Assembly: GCF_000019965.1 (NCBI RefSeq)
Contig: NC_010571.1
Coordinates: 5,279,001-5,343,000 of the forward strand
Reading direction: 5' to 3'
DNA from: Opitutus terrae PB90-1
GTDB lineage: Bacteria > Verrucomicrobiota > Verrucomicrobiia > Opitutales > Opitutaceae
DNA length: 64,000 bases
The stretch's first letter is position 1; the number at the start of each line of letters is the position of its first letter. The position numbers were made by a program, and so were the translations under genes. The notes beneath the pieces are model-generated. The model saw nothing but the letters and a program-made list of their open reading frames with translations, was not told where the DNA came from and made no database searches. Positions 36,128 to 44,260 of this stretch are shown piece by piece.

Positions 36128-36952
36128 TCACGAAGCGGCGGGCAAAAACGCCGGGGAATTCACCGCGATCGGAATCCGATGCGCGATCGCAATCAACACG
36201 CCGTTGGGATCGCGCACCAGGAGTTGCCGATTGCCCCACGGCTTGTCCTCCGCGGGTTCGAAGATTTCCACGCCTTCACGAGCGAGCCGCAGCTGTTCCG
36301 CGTCGGCATCGGCGACTTCGACATTGAGCCAGAACCCGTGTCCATTCGTCGCGCCGATCAACTCCGCCGGCATGCCTTCCAACTCCTCCCGCAACAGGCC
36401 GAGTTGCGCGCCGCCCGGATGCACGAGGTGCACGTACACATCGTTCTCACACACCGTGCGGAACCCGAGGTGCGTCGTGTAGAAATCCCACGTCTCGTAA
36501 AAACGTGCCGTGACCACGCTCGGGTAAAACCCGTTCGGCCCCGGCTGCGGCGCGGCCACCTCGCCGCCGCCGAACCGGGCCCCGAGTCCACGCAGCCCGG
36601 CCACGAGCGCGTTGTGATAGCGTTCGCCCACCTCCTCGGACCAACCCGCCGGCAGAAAGTACGAACAGATCACCGCCGCGCCTCCGCCCTGCCGGATCAC
36701 GCGCAGCGGCACTGGCGCCATCTCGTCAGGTCGTTGTCCGACGAACAGGTCCAGCACGCCGGTGCGCGCATCCGGCACCACGGCCACATAGTCTTCGCCG
36801 CCCGGCGTGAGCGCGCGCCAGTGGTGCCCTTCCTGCCGCAGCCGGCGCACCAGCGCCGGCGCCCAACGTGGCAGGTTTCTGATCTCAGCCAGGAACGAAT
36901 AAACCGCGTCCCGATCCGCGGTGAGGGTCACAGTGGTGGTGCAAGTCTTCAT
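36128..36952 (-). CDS. Fusion of SRPBCC-like and VOC domains
   Basis: 274 residues from the ATG at 36950-36952. Residues 1 to about 140 resemble a polyketide-cyclase/START-type (SRPBCC) domain (TTTVTLTADRDAVYSFLAEIRNLPRWAP). The rest is a vicinal oxygen chelate (glyoxalase-like) domain (VTARFYETWDFYTTHLGFRTVCENDVYVHLVHPGG; NRQLLVRDPNGVLIAIAHRIP). Metal-ligand positions of VOC enzymes cannot be assigned firmly. Next to another VOC gene and a WYL regulator, an arrangement suggesting a small-molecule stress response. Confidence 0.8.
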   Translation of the reverse strand: MKTCTTTVTLTADRDAVYSFLAEIRNLPRWAPALVRRLRQEGHHWRALTPGGEDYVAVVPDARTGVLDLFVGQRPDEMAPVPLRVIRQGGGAAVICSYFLPAGWSEEVGERYHNALVAGLRGLGARFGGGEVAAPQPGPNGFYPSVVTARFYETWDFYTTHLGFRTVCENDVYVHLVHPGGAQLGLLREELEGMPAELIGATNGHGFWLNVEVADADAEQLRLAREGVEIFEPAEDKPWGNRQLLVRDPNGVLIAIAHRIPIAVNSPAFLPAAS

Positions 36953-37065
36953 GCAGGAAAGGTGGTTTTCGCGGAGCAGAACACGCGCGTTCGCCGGTCG
37001 CCAACGCCCGCGGGCGTCATACTTCGGCGGCAGCGCCCACCGTTTTTGAACCGCACAGCCGGCGC

Positions 37066-37458
37066 TCAGTGCGGATTGCGCTTGTGCACCGCGAGGCTGT
37101 TGCCGTCCGGGTCCAGGCAGACTGCGAGCCGGCACACCGGGCTCGCCGTCGGCGGCACCGTGAACGTCACCCCGGCCTGACGCAGCGCCTCGATTGCCGC
37201 ATCGAAGTCTTCGACCTCCAATGCGATCGAAGGCCCCTGCGCCGCGGGCTGCCACTCTGCCGCCATGTTCGTGATGGCGAGCGTCCCCGCGCCGATGTCG
37301 TATTCGACCCATTGCTTGTCGCCTTCGCCGAAGGTCGCGCCGGGCTTCAGCCCCAGCACGTTTTCATAAAAGACCCGCGCCCGGGCCATGTTCGTCACCG
37401 GATAACCGGTGAACGCGATCTCTGTCACTCGAACCGCAGCAGGGGTGGTCGCATTCAT
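37066..37458 (-). CDS. VOC-family (glyoxalase/bleomycin resistance-like) protein
   Basis: 130 residues from the ATG at 37456-37458. Paired beta-alpha-beta motifs: TEIAFTGYPVTNMARARVFYENVLGLKPG and PSIALEVEDFDAAIEALRQAGVTF, ending VCLDPDGNSLAVHKRNP. Substrate unknown. Upstream of the SRPBCC-VOC gene on the same strand with a 113-bp gap, and downstream of the WYL regulator. Confidence 0.88.
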   Translation of the reverse strand: MNATTPAAVRVTEIAFTGYPVTNMARARVFYENVLGLKPGATFGEGDKQWVEYDIGAGTLAITNMAAEWQPAAQGPSIALEVEDFDAAIEALRQAGVTFTVPPTASPVCRLAVCLDPDGNSLAVHKRNPH

Positions 37459-37544
37459 CCCGGTGACGTTATCACCTGCTGCTGACAACCCTATGTCAGC
37501 AGGGAAACGCCGATGCGCTCAACCTGCCCGCCGCCCCGGCTCGC

Positions 37545-38495
37545 TCACGCGTCGCCGTACCGCTGCGCCACGGCTTCGGCCTCCTGGCGCACGAGCGCGC
37601 GCAGCTTCGCCGGCGAACGCGCCTCGGCTTCGGCGCCGAACGACAAGATCCAGCGCGCGAGCCATTCCAGTGAAAACGTTTTCAACTCCACCTCGGCGCC
37701 GGCGCCCTCCGGCCGCAATGCCACGACGCCGTTGTAACTCTCGCGCCGCACGCGATCGAGCGCGTCCTCGGCAAACCAGATCTTCGCCGCGACCCGCTCC
37801 CGGTCGTCCATGTTTTGCTCGAGAAACCGCCGCAGCGAAAAATCCGGCCGCGGCGCGAACCGCTCACCCAGCACCTCCAGCGCCCTCACGCGATCGAGCC
37901 GGAAATACCTGAGATCTTTCCGCAGCCGGCACCACGCGACGAGATACCAGACGCCGTCGTGATAAGTCACGCCCAGCGGCTCCACGTCGCGTCGCGTTTC
38001 CTCGGCCCGCGCCCGACCGCGATAGGTCATCCGCAGCACGCGGGACGACACGATCGCCTGCTCGATGGGGAGCAGCGTTCGTTGATCGATTCCGGTGGAC
38101 AGCCGCGGCGAACCAAAAATGGCCGTGGCGCGCGTGAGTCGTTCGAGATCGTCCTGCCGCTCGCGCGGGAGTACGGAGCGGATTTTCAACACCGCGGAAT
38201 CCATCGGCCCGGTCAGCGACGCATCGGCGAACTGTTTCACCATCTCGCCGCCGATGAACAGCGCGATCGCCTCTTCCGCCGTAAACATGACCGGCGGCAG
38301 ATGGTAGCCCCGCACGAGGCTGTAGCCGACGCCCGCTTCGCCGGCGACCGGCACGCCCGCCTCGCCGAGGGCGGCGACGTCGCGGTAGATTGTGCGGATA
38401 TTGACCTCGAAGTGCCGCGCCAGCTCCTCGGCTTTCACGACGCGCCGCCCTTGCAGGTACATCACCATCGCAACGAGCCGGTCGGTCCGATTCAT
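37545..38495 (-). CDS. WYL-domain transcriptional regulator (YafY-like)
   Basis: 316 residues. N-terminal DeoR-type winged helix (NRTDRLVAMVMYLQGRRVVKAEELARHFEVNIRTIYRDVAALGEAGVPVAGEAGVGYSL), then a linker, then a WYL domain (ALRMTYRGRARAEETRRDVEPLGVTYHDGVWYLVAWCRLRKDLRYFRLDRV) and a WCX C-terminal extension. A likely repressor or activator of the adjacent VOC genes. Its promoter region contains two copies of the GAGTAACC palindrome. Confidence 0.9.
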   Translation of the reverse strand: MNRTDRLVAMVMYLQGRRVVKAEELARHFEVNIRTIYRDVAALGEAGVPVAGEAGVGYSLVRGYHLPPVMFTAEEAIALFIGGEMVKQFADASLTGPMDSAVLKIRSVLPRERQDDLERLTRATAIFGSPRLSTGIDQRTLLPIEQAIVSSRVLRMTYRGRARAEETRRDVEPLGVTYHDGVWYLVAWCRLRKDLRYFRLDRVRALEVLGERFAPRPDFSLRRFLEQNMDDRERVAAKIWFAEDALDRVRRESYNGVVALRPEGAGAEVELKTFSLEWLARWILSFGAEAEARSPAKLRALVRQEAEAVAQRYGDA

Positions 38496-38563
38496 GGAAC
38501 GGCCAGCATGAGTCCCCTCCTGCGCCGCGCCAAATCGTTTTTCCGTCCTGCCCTCCTTCCTGC

Positions 38564-38590
38564 AAAGAGTAACCTAATAGGTTACTCTTT
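38564..38590. repeat. GAGTAACC/GGTTACTC palindrome, intergenic copy 1
   Basis: Perfect 12-bp arms (AAAGAGTAACCT and AGGTTACTCTTT) around AAT. Same family as the two copies inside ccoI. Located about 70 bp upstream of the WYL regulator start. Confidence 0.85.
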
Positions 38591-38654
38591 CTTTTCCTCA
38601 TCCGTCGCCGTTTCCGCTGTTCCTCCCTCGATGGCAGCCCACCGCCCCGAAGAT

Positions 38655-38681
38655 AGAAAGTAACCTATTAGGTTATTCTTT
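38655..38681. repeat. GAGTAACC/GGTTACTC palindrome, intergenic copy 2
   Basis: AGAAAGTAACCTATTAGGTT with the right arm ATTCTTT; slightly imperfect (TTATTC in place of TTACTC). It lies in inverted orientation to the 38564 copy, 91 bp away. The pair sits between the divergent WYL regulator and tag genes. Confidence 0.8.
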
Positions 38682-38856
38682 GGCGCGCGGGAGAAGCGCG
38701 ACGGAGGATCGAGGGGACGAGCAGCGACCTCGCGAGCGCGGGCGCGGGCGAGAATACCACCGGGCGCCGGGCAGCGAGAACGCTCCTGACACAGGGTTGT
38801 CACAACCGTCGGTATGCTGTTCACCATTCCCGCACGGAAACTCATGCTCGTTTGCC

Positions 38857-39435
38857 ATGCCCGCCCCCCGTCCCTGCCCCTGGCCCAAGACTCCGCTCGA
38901 CCTCAAATATCACGACACCGAGTGGGGCGTGCCGCTGCACGATGATCGCAGACTGTTCGAGTTCCTGATCCTCGAAGGCGCGCAGGCCGGGCTCAGCTGG
39001 TCCACGATCCTGGCCAAGCGCGAAAACTATCGGCGCGCGTTCGATGGCTTCGACGCACGGAAGATCGCGCGCTACGATCAACGCAAGATCGACGCGCTGC
39101 TCGCCGATGCGGGCATCGTGCGCAACCGGCTGAAGATCGCCGCCACGATCCAAAACGCGAAGGCGTTTCTCGCGGTGCAGCGCGAGTTCGGCAGCTTCGA
39201 CCGCTACGTGTGGGCCTTCGTGCTCGGGAAACCGATCGTGAATCACCACCGTACCGTGCAAACCGTCCCAGCGCACACGCACGAGAGCGACGCGCTCAGC
39301 CGCGATCTGCTCGCGCGTGGATTCAAGTTCGTGGGCACCACGATCTGCTATGCGTTCATGCAGGCCTGCGGGCTGGTCAACGACCATCTCGTCACGTGTC
39401 CGCGTCACGCCGCCTGTCAGGCGACGGCACGGTAG
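38857..39435 (+). CDS. tag: DNA-3-methyladenine glycosylase I
   Basis: 192 residues from ATG 38857. Tag signature: CPWPKTPLDLKYHDTEWGVPLHDDRRLFEFLILEGAQAGLSW with Zn-binding Cys and His, IVRNRLKIAATIQNAKAF, and C-terminal HLVTCPRHAAC supplying the other zinc ligands. It removes 3-methyladenine from DNA in base excision repair. Monocistronic. Confidence 0.95.
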   Translation: MPAPRPCPWPKTPLDLKYHDTEWGVPLHDDRRLFEFLILEGAQAGLSWSTILAKRENYRRAFDGFDARKIARYDQRKIDALLADAGIVRNRLKIAATIQNAKAFLAVQREFGSFDRYVWAFVLGKPIVNHHRTVQTVPAHTHESDALSRDLLARGFKFVGTTICYAFMQACGLVNDHLVTCPRHAACQATAR

Positions 39436-39555
39436 CGGCCGAGCCGAACGCCCCGGGCTCCGATTGCCACTCGCATCGACGGGCACACGCCGGTTCCAAG
39501 ACCGGCGCCAGCCGCGATGGGTTCCTCGGGTGAAGCTGGCAGTTGAGTCCGTCGC

Positions 39556-40284
39556 TCACAGCTGTGCCACCTCGAGCGTCGCGACGGTCTTCCGGCCGCC
39601 GCTCTCACCGCCGCCCGAGCCTTCACTCGACTTTTCATGGCGCAGCGTCACCAGCCGGCCCGCCACACGCCCGAATTCGAAGCGCTCCGATTCCTTTTGC
39701 TCGAAACTGATCACGAGCATCGCGCGGCCTTTGATGTGCAGCCGCCGCTCGGCTGCGAGCGGCCAGCCCTCTTCGTCCAGCCACACCGTCGCGTCCGCCG
39801 ACATCTCCTTGATGTACTTGCGGTCCTTTTCGCTCAGCGGCAGCGTCAGCTTCAGCGCCAGACGGCGCGCCGGCCGCCCCTGCCACGTGTCGCTTTTCTC
39901 CTCGGTGACCTCCGCGTTGTTCAACACCTCCATGATCGAGCTGGCGATGTTCAGATAGTCGTAGATTTCCGTCGGCTTCAACCCGTCCATGGCCGCACGC
40001 GCACCGCGGCGTCGCTCGTCTTCTTTTTGCCCCGCTTGCATCGCGGGTCGGATCACGTCCCGCGCCCAGCACATCTGAAATCCGTCCGGCCCGTCGGTGG
40101 CCACAACGGTCGCCGGTCGCGGCGGCGCCTCGGCGCTCTTCTGTCCGAGCCGGGATGACACATAGGAAACCGTGGCGGTCACTGCAGTGGTATCCGCCGA
40201 AGACGACAAGCGTGCTTTCAGATCCGACAACGTGTCAGCGCGCGCGATCGCGCCGGCCAGCAGGAAGGCGAGGGCAAAACGCAT
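39556..40284 (-). CDS. Secreted hypothetical protein
   Basis: 242 residues. Signal peptide (about 1-16, ending IARA), then DTLSDLKARLSSSADTTAVTATVSY. The body is mostly beta strands with alternating polar residues (ATVWLDEEGWPLAAERRLHIKGRAMLVISFEQKESERFEFGRVAGRLVTLRHE). This resembles lipoprotein-sorting/LolA-like sheets, but I cannot assign a family. Gly/Ser-rich stretch near the C-terminus. Confidence 0.65.
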   Translation of the reverse strand: MRFALAFLLAGAIARADTLSDLKARLSSSADTTAVTATVSYVSSRLGQKSAEAPPRPATVVATDGPDGFQMCWARDVIRPAMQAGQKEDERRRGARAAMDGLKPTEIYDYLNIASSIMEVLNNAEVTEEKSDTWQGRPARRLALKLTLPLSEKDRKYIKEMSADATVWLDEEGWPLAAERRLHIKGRAMLVISFEQKESERFEFGRVAGRLVTLRHEKSSEGSGGGESGGRKTVATLEVAQL

Positions 40285-40370
40285 AGGTTCACGTGCGACC
40301 CGGCGTCGCGGCGCAGGATCCGTCGAAATTTACGGCACCTGCGTGACGCGCTCTCCCGGGCCGCCGCGCG

Positions 40371-40592
40371 TCAGCCCGCGGAGCCGGCCGGCTTCTCGTC
40401 TGGCAATCCCCACTTCTGCGCGTTCTCCCGGCGCCGGCGATTTTCCTCAGCCTCGCGGATCCGTTGCTCAACGGGCACGGCGAAGACCGCCTTGCTCCCC
40501 AGCACGCAGCCGGGCCGGCCGGGCACGCAGTCGGTCTTCAACCGCAGGCAGTAGTCGTCGTTGATGCGAAAATGAGGACAGGAAAAACTCAC
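40371..40592 (-). CDS. Small cysteine-containing hypothetical protein
   Basis: 73 residues: MSFSCPHFRINDDYCLRLKTDCVPGRPGCVLG holds four cysteines and a histidine in 30 residues, enough for a zinc or Fe-S site. A charged helix (VEQRIREAEENRRRRENAQKWGLP) follows. Not recognised by name. Confidence 0.55.
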   Translation of the reverse strand: MSFSCPHFRINDDYCLRLKTDCVPGRPGCVLGSKAVFAVPVEQRIREAEENRRRRENAQKWGLPDEKPAGSAG

Positions 40593-40718
40593 GTGGTGTC
40601 AGGATACGCCACCACGTTACTCCGCCGAGCGGATTCCCGCCTTGAGGCGGATCAAGGCTGACGCGCAGAGCTGAATATTCGGAGGCACTCCCGTCCCTAC
40701 GGCCTGCCTTCTCCTATT

Positions 40719-40821
40719 CGTTCTCGTTCTCTTTCTCTTTCTCTCAATCGTGCTCTTTCTCGTTCCCTCATCGTTCTCTCCGACGGAAAATCAGGAGAGA
40801 ACGAGAAAGAGAACGAGAACG
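40719..40821. repeat. Long inverted repeat of GAGAACG type, second copy
   Basis: Arms CGTTCTCGTTCTCTTTCTC at 40719-40737 and its complement at 40803-40821, with more TTCTC / GAGAA pairing in the 65-bp spacer. It lies directly after the CoA-transferase stop, the same kind of position as the 9907-10007 element. Confidence 0.75.
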
Positions 40822-40853
40822 ATGAGGAATATCCGAACGAGATCGGGACAGGC

Positions 40854-42347
40854 TTACGCCACCCACTTCGCCTGGCGCATGTCACCCTGCTGAAGGAACG
40901 CGAGATGCATGCTGAACGCGTTCTGCAGCGTCTGCGGCACGTGGCCCTTGCTCGAGATGTCGAGGTAAGCGCTGAGCAGCGTCCGATAGTCGGGATGCGC
41001 GCACTTTTCGATCATCAACCGCGCCCGATCCGCCGGCGCCTTGCCGCGCAGGTCGGCGACGCCGTACTCCGTCACGACGATCTGCACCGAATGTTCGCTG
41101 TGATCGAGGTGCGTGACGAGCGGGACGATCGTGCTGATCTTGCCGCCCTTCGCGACCGACGGGCAGGTGTAGATCGACACATGCGCGTTGCGCGTGAAAT
41201 CGCCGGAGCCGCCGATGCCGTTCATCAGGTCCTTGCCCATCACGTGCGTGCTGTTCACGTTGCCGAACAGGTCGACTTCGATCGCGGTGTTCACCGTGAT
41301 CAGCCCCAGTCGGCGCACGAGTTCCGGCGCGTTGCTGATTTCCTGCGGACGCAACACCATGCGCGGACGGAAGAATTCCAAGTCGCGGTAAATGTCGGTG
41401 AGCTTTTGCGGGCTGACCGTCAGCGAGCAGCCGCTGGCGAAGGTGCACTTGCCCGATTTGATGAGATCGATCACCGAGTCCTGGATCACCTCGGTGTACA
41501 TCATGAACGGCGGGATGCCCTTGTTCGAACCGAGCGCGCCGATGACCGCGTTGGCGATGTTGCCCACGCCGGACTGCAACGGCAGAAAACTCGAGGGCAG
41601 CCGGCCGATCTTGAGTTCGCTCGCGAGGAACGCGGCGACGTTCTCACCGATGCGGTTGGTCACTTCGTCGGGTTGATCGAACGCGCCGGTCTCGTCGGGA
41701 TTGTTGGTCTTCACCACGCCGGCGATCTTCTTCGGGTCGATCTTGACCACGGGCGAACCGATGCGATCGGTGGGCGCATAGAGCGGAATCTCACGGCGGT
41801 GCGGCGGATCGGCCGGCTCGTAGAGATCGTGGAAACCGGTGAGCGCCGCCGGATGATGCGCGTTGAGCTCGATCAACACGCGATCCGCGAGCCGGATGAA
41901 CGTGTTGGCTGCGCCGACGGAGGTCGAGAGCGTCACCGTGCCGTCCGCCTTCACGTCGCTGGCCTCGACGATCGCCCAGTGCACCTTGCCCAGCACGCCG
42001 CTGCGCACGGTCGGCTGCACCGCCGAAAGGTGCAGATCGAAGAAGCGGGTTTTCCCTTCGTTGATCGATTTGCGCAGCGTCGGATCCGACTGATAAGGCG
42101 TGCGCCAGTCGATCGCCTCGGCGGCGGCGAGCGCGCCGTCGAGCGACTTGCCGGTCGAGGCGCCGGTGATCACGCCCAGCTTGAACGGTCGACCTGCGGC
42201 GTGTTCGGCTTTGGCGCGCGCCGCGATGGCGAGCGGGATCACTTTGCAGGCGCCGGCGGCGGTAAAACCACCGAAACCGATCGTCTGACGATCGTGCACC
42301 ATGGCAGCGGCTTCTTCCGCAGTGAGAACGGGAAAGGGCAGACTCAT
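40854..42347 (-). CDS. Acetyl-CoA hydrolase/transferase (succinate or propionate CoA-transferase type)
   Basis: 497 residues. Class I CoA-transferase: N-terminal FGGFTAAGACKVIP, oxyanion loop region GVITGASTGKSLDGAL, catalytic Glu in MMYTEVIQDSVIDLI, GCSLTVSPQKL, and C-terminal TEYGVADLRGKAPADRARLMIEKCAHPDYR. It matches the Cat1/SucCoA:acetate transferase branch, which moves CoA between acetate, propionate and succinate. This fits propionate-forming fermentation through succinate. Cytoplasmic and monocistronic, followed by a long inverted repeat. Confidence 0.92.
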   Translation of the reverse strand: MSLPFPVLTAEEAAAMVHDRQTIGFGGFTAAGACKVIPLAIAARAKAEHAAGRPFKLGVITGASTGKSLDGALAAAEAIDWRTPYQSDPTLRKSINEGKTRFFDLHLSAVQPTVRSGVLGKVHWAIVEASDVKADGTVTLSTSVGAANTFIRLADRVLIELNAHHPAALTGFHDLYEPADPPHRREIPLYAPTDRIGSPVVKIDPKKIAGVVKTNNPDETGAFDQPDEVTNRIGENVAAFLASELKIGRLPSSFLPLQSGVGNIANAVIGALGSNKGIPPFMMYTEVIQDSVIDLIKSGKCTFASGCSLTVSPQKLTDIYRDLEFFRPRMVLRPQEISNAPELVRRLGLITVNTAIEVDLFGNVNSTHVMGKDLMNGIGGSGDFTRNAHVSIYTCPSVAKGGKISTIVPLVTHLDHSEHSVQIVVTEYGVADLRGKAPADRARLMIEKCAHPDYRTLLSAYLDISSKGHVPQTLQNAFSMHLAFLQQGDMRQAKWVA

Positions 42348-42575
42348 AATGAAAAATTAAACAGTTACGGAAATATTCTCACAGGCCAGACCTATCGACT
42401 GCGCACGGGTTGGCGCATACCTCGCGAATCTTGCTGATCCGCGAATGGCCGCGCAAGAAATGCGGAGAGATTGGACGCTTCCGCACGCCGCGCGGCGCGG
42501 CTTGCGTTGCACCACTTCGCGCGCTCACTCGTAGCGGCGCCACCGCTTTACTCGCTGCCCCCGCAGCGCTTCCCC

Positions 42576-43631
42576 ATGTCCACTCATCATCTTTTCATCG
42601 GTCCCTACACCCGCGACGGCAGCAAGGGCATCTACGCGCTGCAACTCGACGCCGCGACCGGCCGGCTGTCCGATGCCGTGCTCGCCGCCGAAACGCGCAA
42701 CCCTTCCTACCTCACCCTCGCGGTGGATCGCCGAACACTTTACGCCGTGAGCGAGTCCGACGCCATGGCCGCCGCCTTCGCCGTCGGCGATGACCGGGTT
42801 CATCTCACCGCGCTGGCTGCCACGCAGGCGGCAGGCGGCAAGGCGCCCTGTCACCTCGCGGTCGATCGCACCGGCCGCGCGCTGCTGGTCGCCAATTATC
42901 ACACCGGCGTCGTCGCTTCGCTGCCGATCAACCCCGACGGATCGTTGCGCCCGCCAGCGAGCATAATCCATCACACCGGCTCCAGCGTGCATCTCGAGCG
43001 TCAGGCGACGGCTCACGCACACTGCGTCACGCTCTCGCCGGACAATCGCTTCGTCTTCGTGTGCGATCTCGGGCTGGACAAGATCTTCATCTACCGACTC
43101 GACCCGGGTTCCGCCCAGCTCTCGCCCGCCGAGCCGCCATTTCTGCCCACTCCCGCCGGCTCCGGTCCGCGCCATCTCACGTTCGCGCCGGATGGACGAC
43201 ACGCCTTCCTCGTGACCGAGTTGGGCGGCACGCTCATCGCGTACCGTTACGATGCGGCGCATGGCACACTCACGGCGACCGACCAAAAATCCACGCTCGC
43301 GCCTGACTATCGCGGCGAAAACACCTCCGCGGCGGTGCGCGTGCACCCGCTCGGCCGCTTTGTCTACGCGTCGAACCGCGGTCCCGACAATATCGCGGTA
43401 TTCGCCTTCGACGAGGCCAGCGAACGGCTCGCGCTGGTCGAACTCGTGCCGAGCGGCGGGCAGGGTCCGCGCGATTTCGCGCTCTCGCCCGACGGCCAGT
43501 GGCTCGTCGCCGCCCACCAGTTTTCGGATGTGATCACCGTGTTCCGCGTGGACCGCTCGACGGGACGGCTCACGCCTACGCCGCACCGCGCTCGCGTCTC
43601 CACGCCGGTGTGCGTGCTGTTCCTCGACTGA
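42576..43631 (+). CDS. Lactonase, seven-bladed propeller (6-phosphogluconolactonase YbhE type)
   Basis: 351 residues from ATG 42576. Seven WD-like blades with the family pieces LFIGPYTRDGSKGIYALQLDAATGRL, NPSYLTLAVDRRTLYAVSE, GKAPCHLAVDRTGRALLVANYHTG, AHAHCVTLSPDNRFVFVCDLGLDKIFIYRL, GPRHLTFAPDGRHAFLVTELGGTLIAY and GPRDFALSPDGQWLVAAHQFSD. This fold includes the E. coli Pgl enzyme of the pentose phosphate pathway, but other lactonases share it. Confidence 0.88.
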   Translation: MSTHHLFIGPYTRDGSKGIYALQLDAATGRLSDAVLAAETRNPSYLTLAVDRRTLYAVSESDAMAAAFAVGDDRVHLTALAATQAAGGKAPCHLAVDRTGRALLVANYHTGVVASLPINPDGSLRPPASIIHHTGSSVHLERQATAHAHCVTLSPDNRFVFVCDLGLDKIFIYRLDPGSAQLSPAEPPFLPTPAGSGPRHLTFAPDGRHAFLVTELGGTLIAYRYDAAHGTLTATDQKSTLAPDYRGENTSAAVRVHPLGRFVYASNRGPDNIAVFAFDEASERLALVELVPSGGQGPRDFALSPDGQWLVAAHQFSDVITVFRVDRSTGRLTPTPHRARVSTPVCVLFLD

Positions 43632-43640
43632 GTGTTGGGG

Positions 43641-43716
43641 AGGTAGGGCGGGCCTTCCGCTGCCCGCCGGGAAAGGGATTGGCGCTCGCGGCGCTTCACG
43701 GAGTGAGCGCCCTACC
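43641..43716 (+). repeat. REP-like bipartite repeat, copy 3
   Basis: Starts AGGTAGGGCGGGCCTTCCGC and ends GAGTGAGCGCCCTACC. Same two-hairpin layout as 31205-31279 and, reversed, 21664-21737. Placed between convergent lactonase and receiver genes. Confidence 0.85.
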
Positions 43717-43753
43717 CAAGAAGGCCCACCGTTGAGGTGAACGGCTGATCGTT

Positions 43754-44134
43754 TCAGGCCTCGCGTGGCAGCGTTTGCTCCACGGCGTCGATCAAGGTCT
43801 GATTCGCGAACGGCTTTTCCAGCACGGCATGGGCGCCGAGCCCGCGCGCGATCCGCAAATACTGCTCGCGCGGCACGTGCCCGCCGCCCGACATCGCCAC
43901 CACCGGAATCTTCGGATACTTCCGGCGAATCTCGTTCATCAGCTGAATGCCATCCTTCTCCGGCATGATGAGGTCAGTGATCACCAGATCGAAGCCCGCT
44001 TCCGCGATCGCTTTGCTCGCCTGCACGCCGTCGGCGGCACACGTCACGCGATCCCCGTGATCCTCGAGCACCTGCTTCATCACCTCGCACAGTTCAGCGT
44101 CATCATCGACGATCAGGATGGAGCGCGGTTTCAT
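43754..44134 (-). CDS. Single-domain response regulator
   Basis: 126 residues from the ATG at 44132-44134. A receiver domain alone: acidic pocket DDD at residues 10-12, phospho-acceptor Asp54 in VITDLIMPEKDG, Ser in VVAMSGGG, and Lys in VLEKPFANQTL. No output domain. A CheY- or Spo0F-like relay protein, whose kinase is not in the window. CheX at 23.4 kb could act on such a protein, but that is speculation. Confidence 0.92.
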   Translation of the reverse strand: MKPRSILIVDDDAELCEVMKQVLEDHGDRVTCAADGVQASKAIAEAGFDLVITDLIMPEKDGIQLMNEIRRKYPKIPVVAMSGGGHVPREQYLRIARGLGAHAVLEKPFANQTLIDAVEQTLPREA

Positions 44135-44260
44135 GCGGGGAAACTGCCGCACACCAACGACCCACGCAAGCCTGCGCCGCACGGGCCGCGAGAACCGTTT
44201 CCTCGTTGGCAGCCTGATTGACGCCGCTGCTTTGTCCGCTTTGGGTGTCGGCTTCACTGC

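Noticed and set aside
38582-38845. Minus-strand frame of 87 codons across the two palindromes (containing KNNLIGYFL)
   Set aside because: Most of it is repeat and promoter DNA between divergent genes; no domain and no ribosome binding site.
40707-40840. Possible CRISPR or tandem-repeat array from the GAGAACG units
   Set aside because: Units are short, contiguous and in inverted arms without unique spacers. It is an inverted repeat, not a CRISPR.
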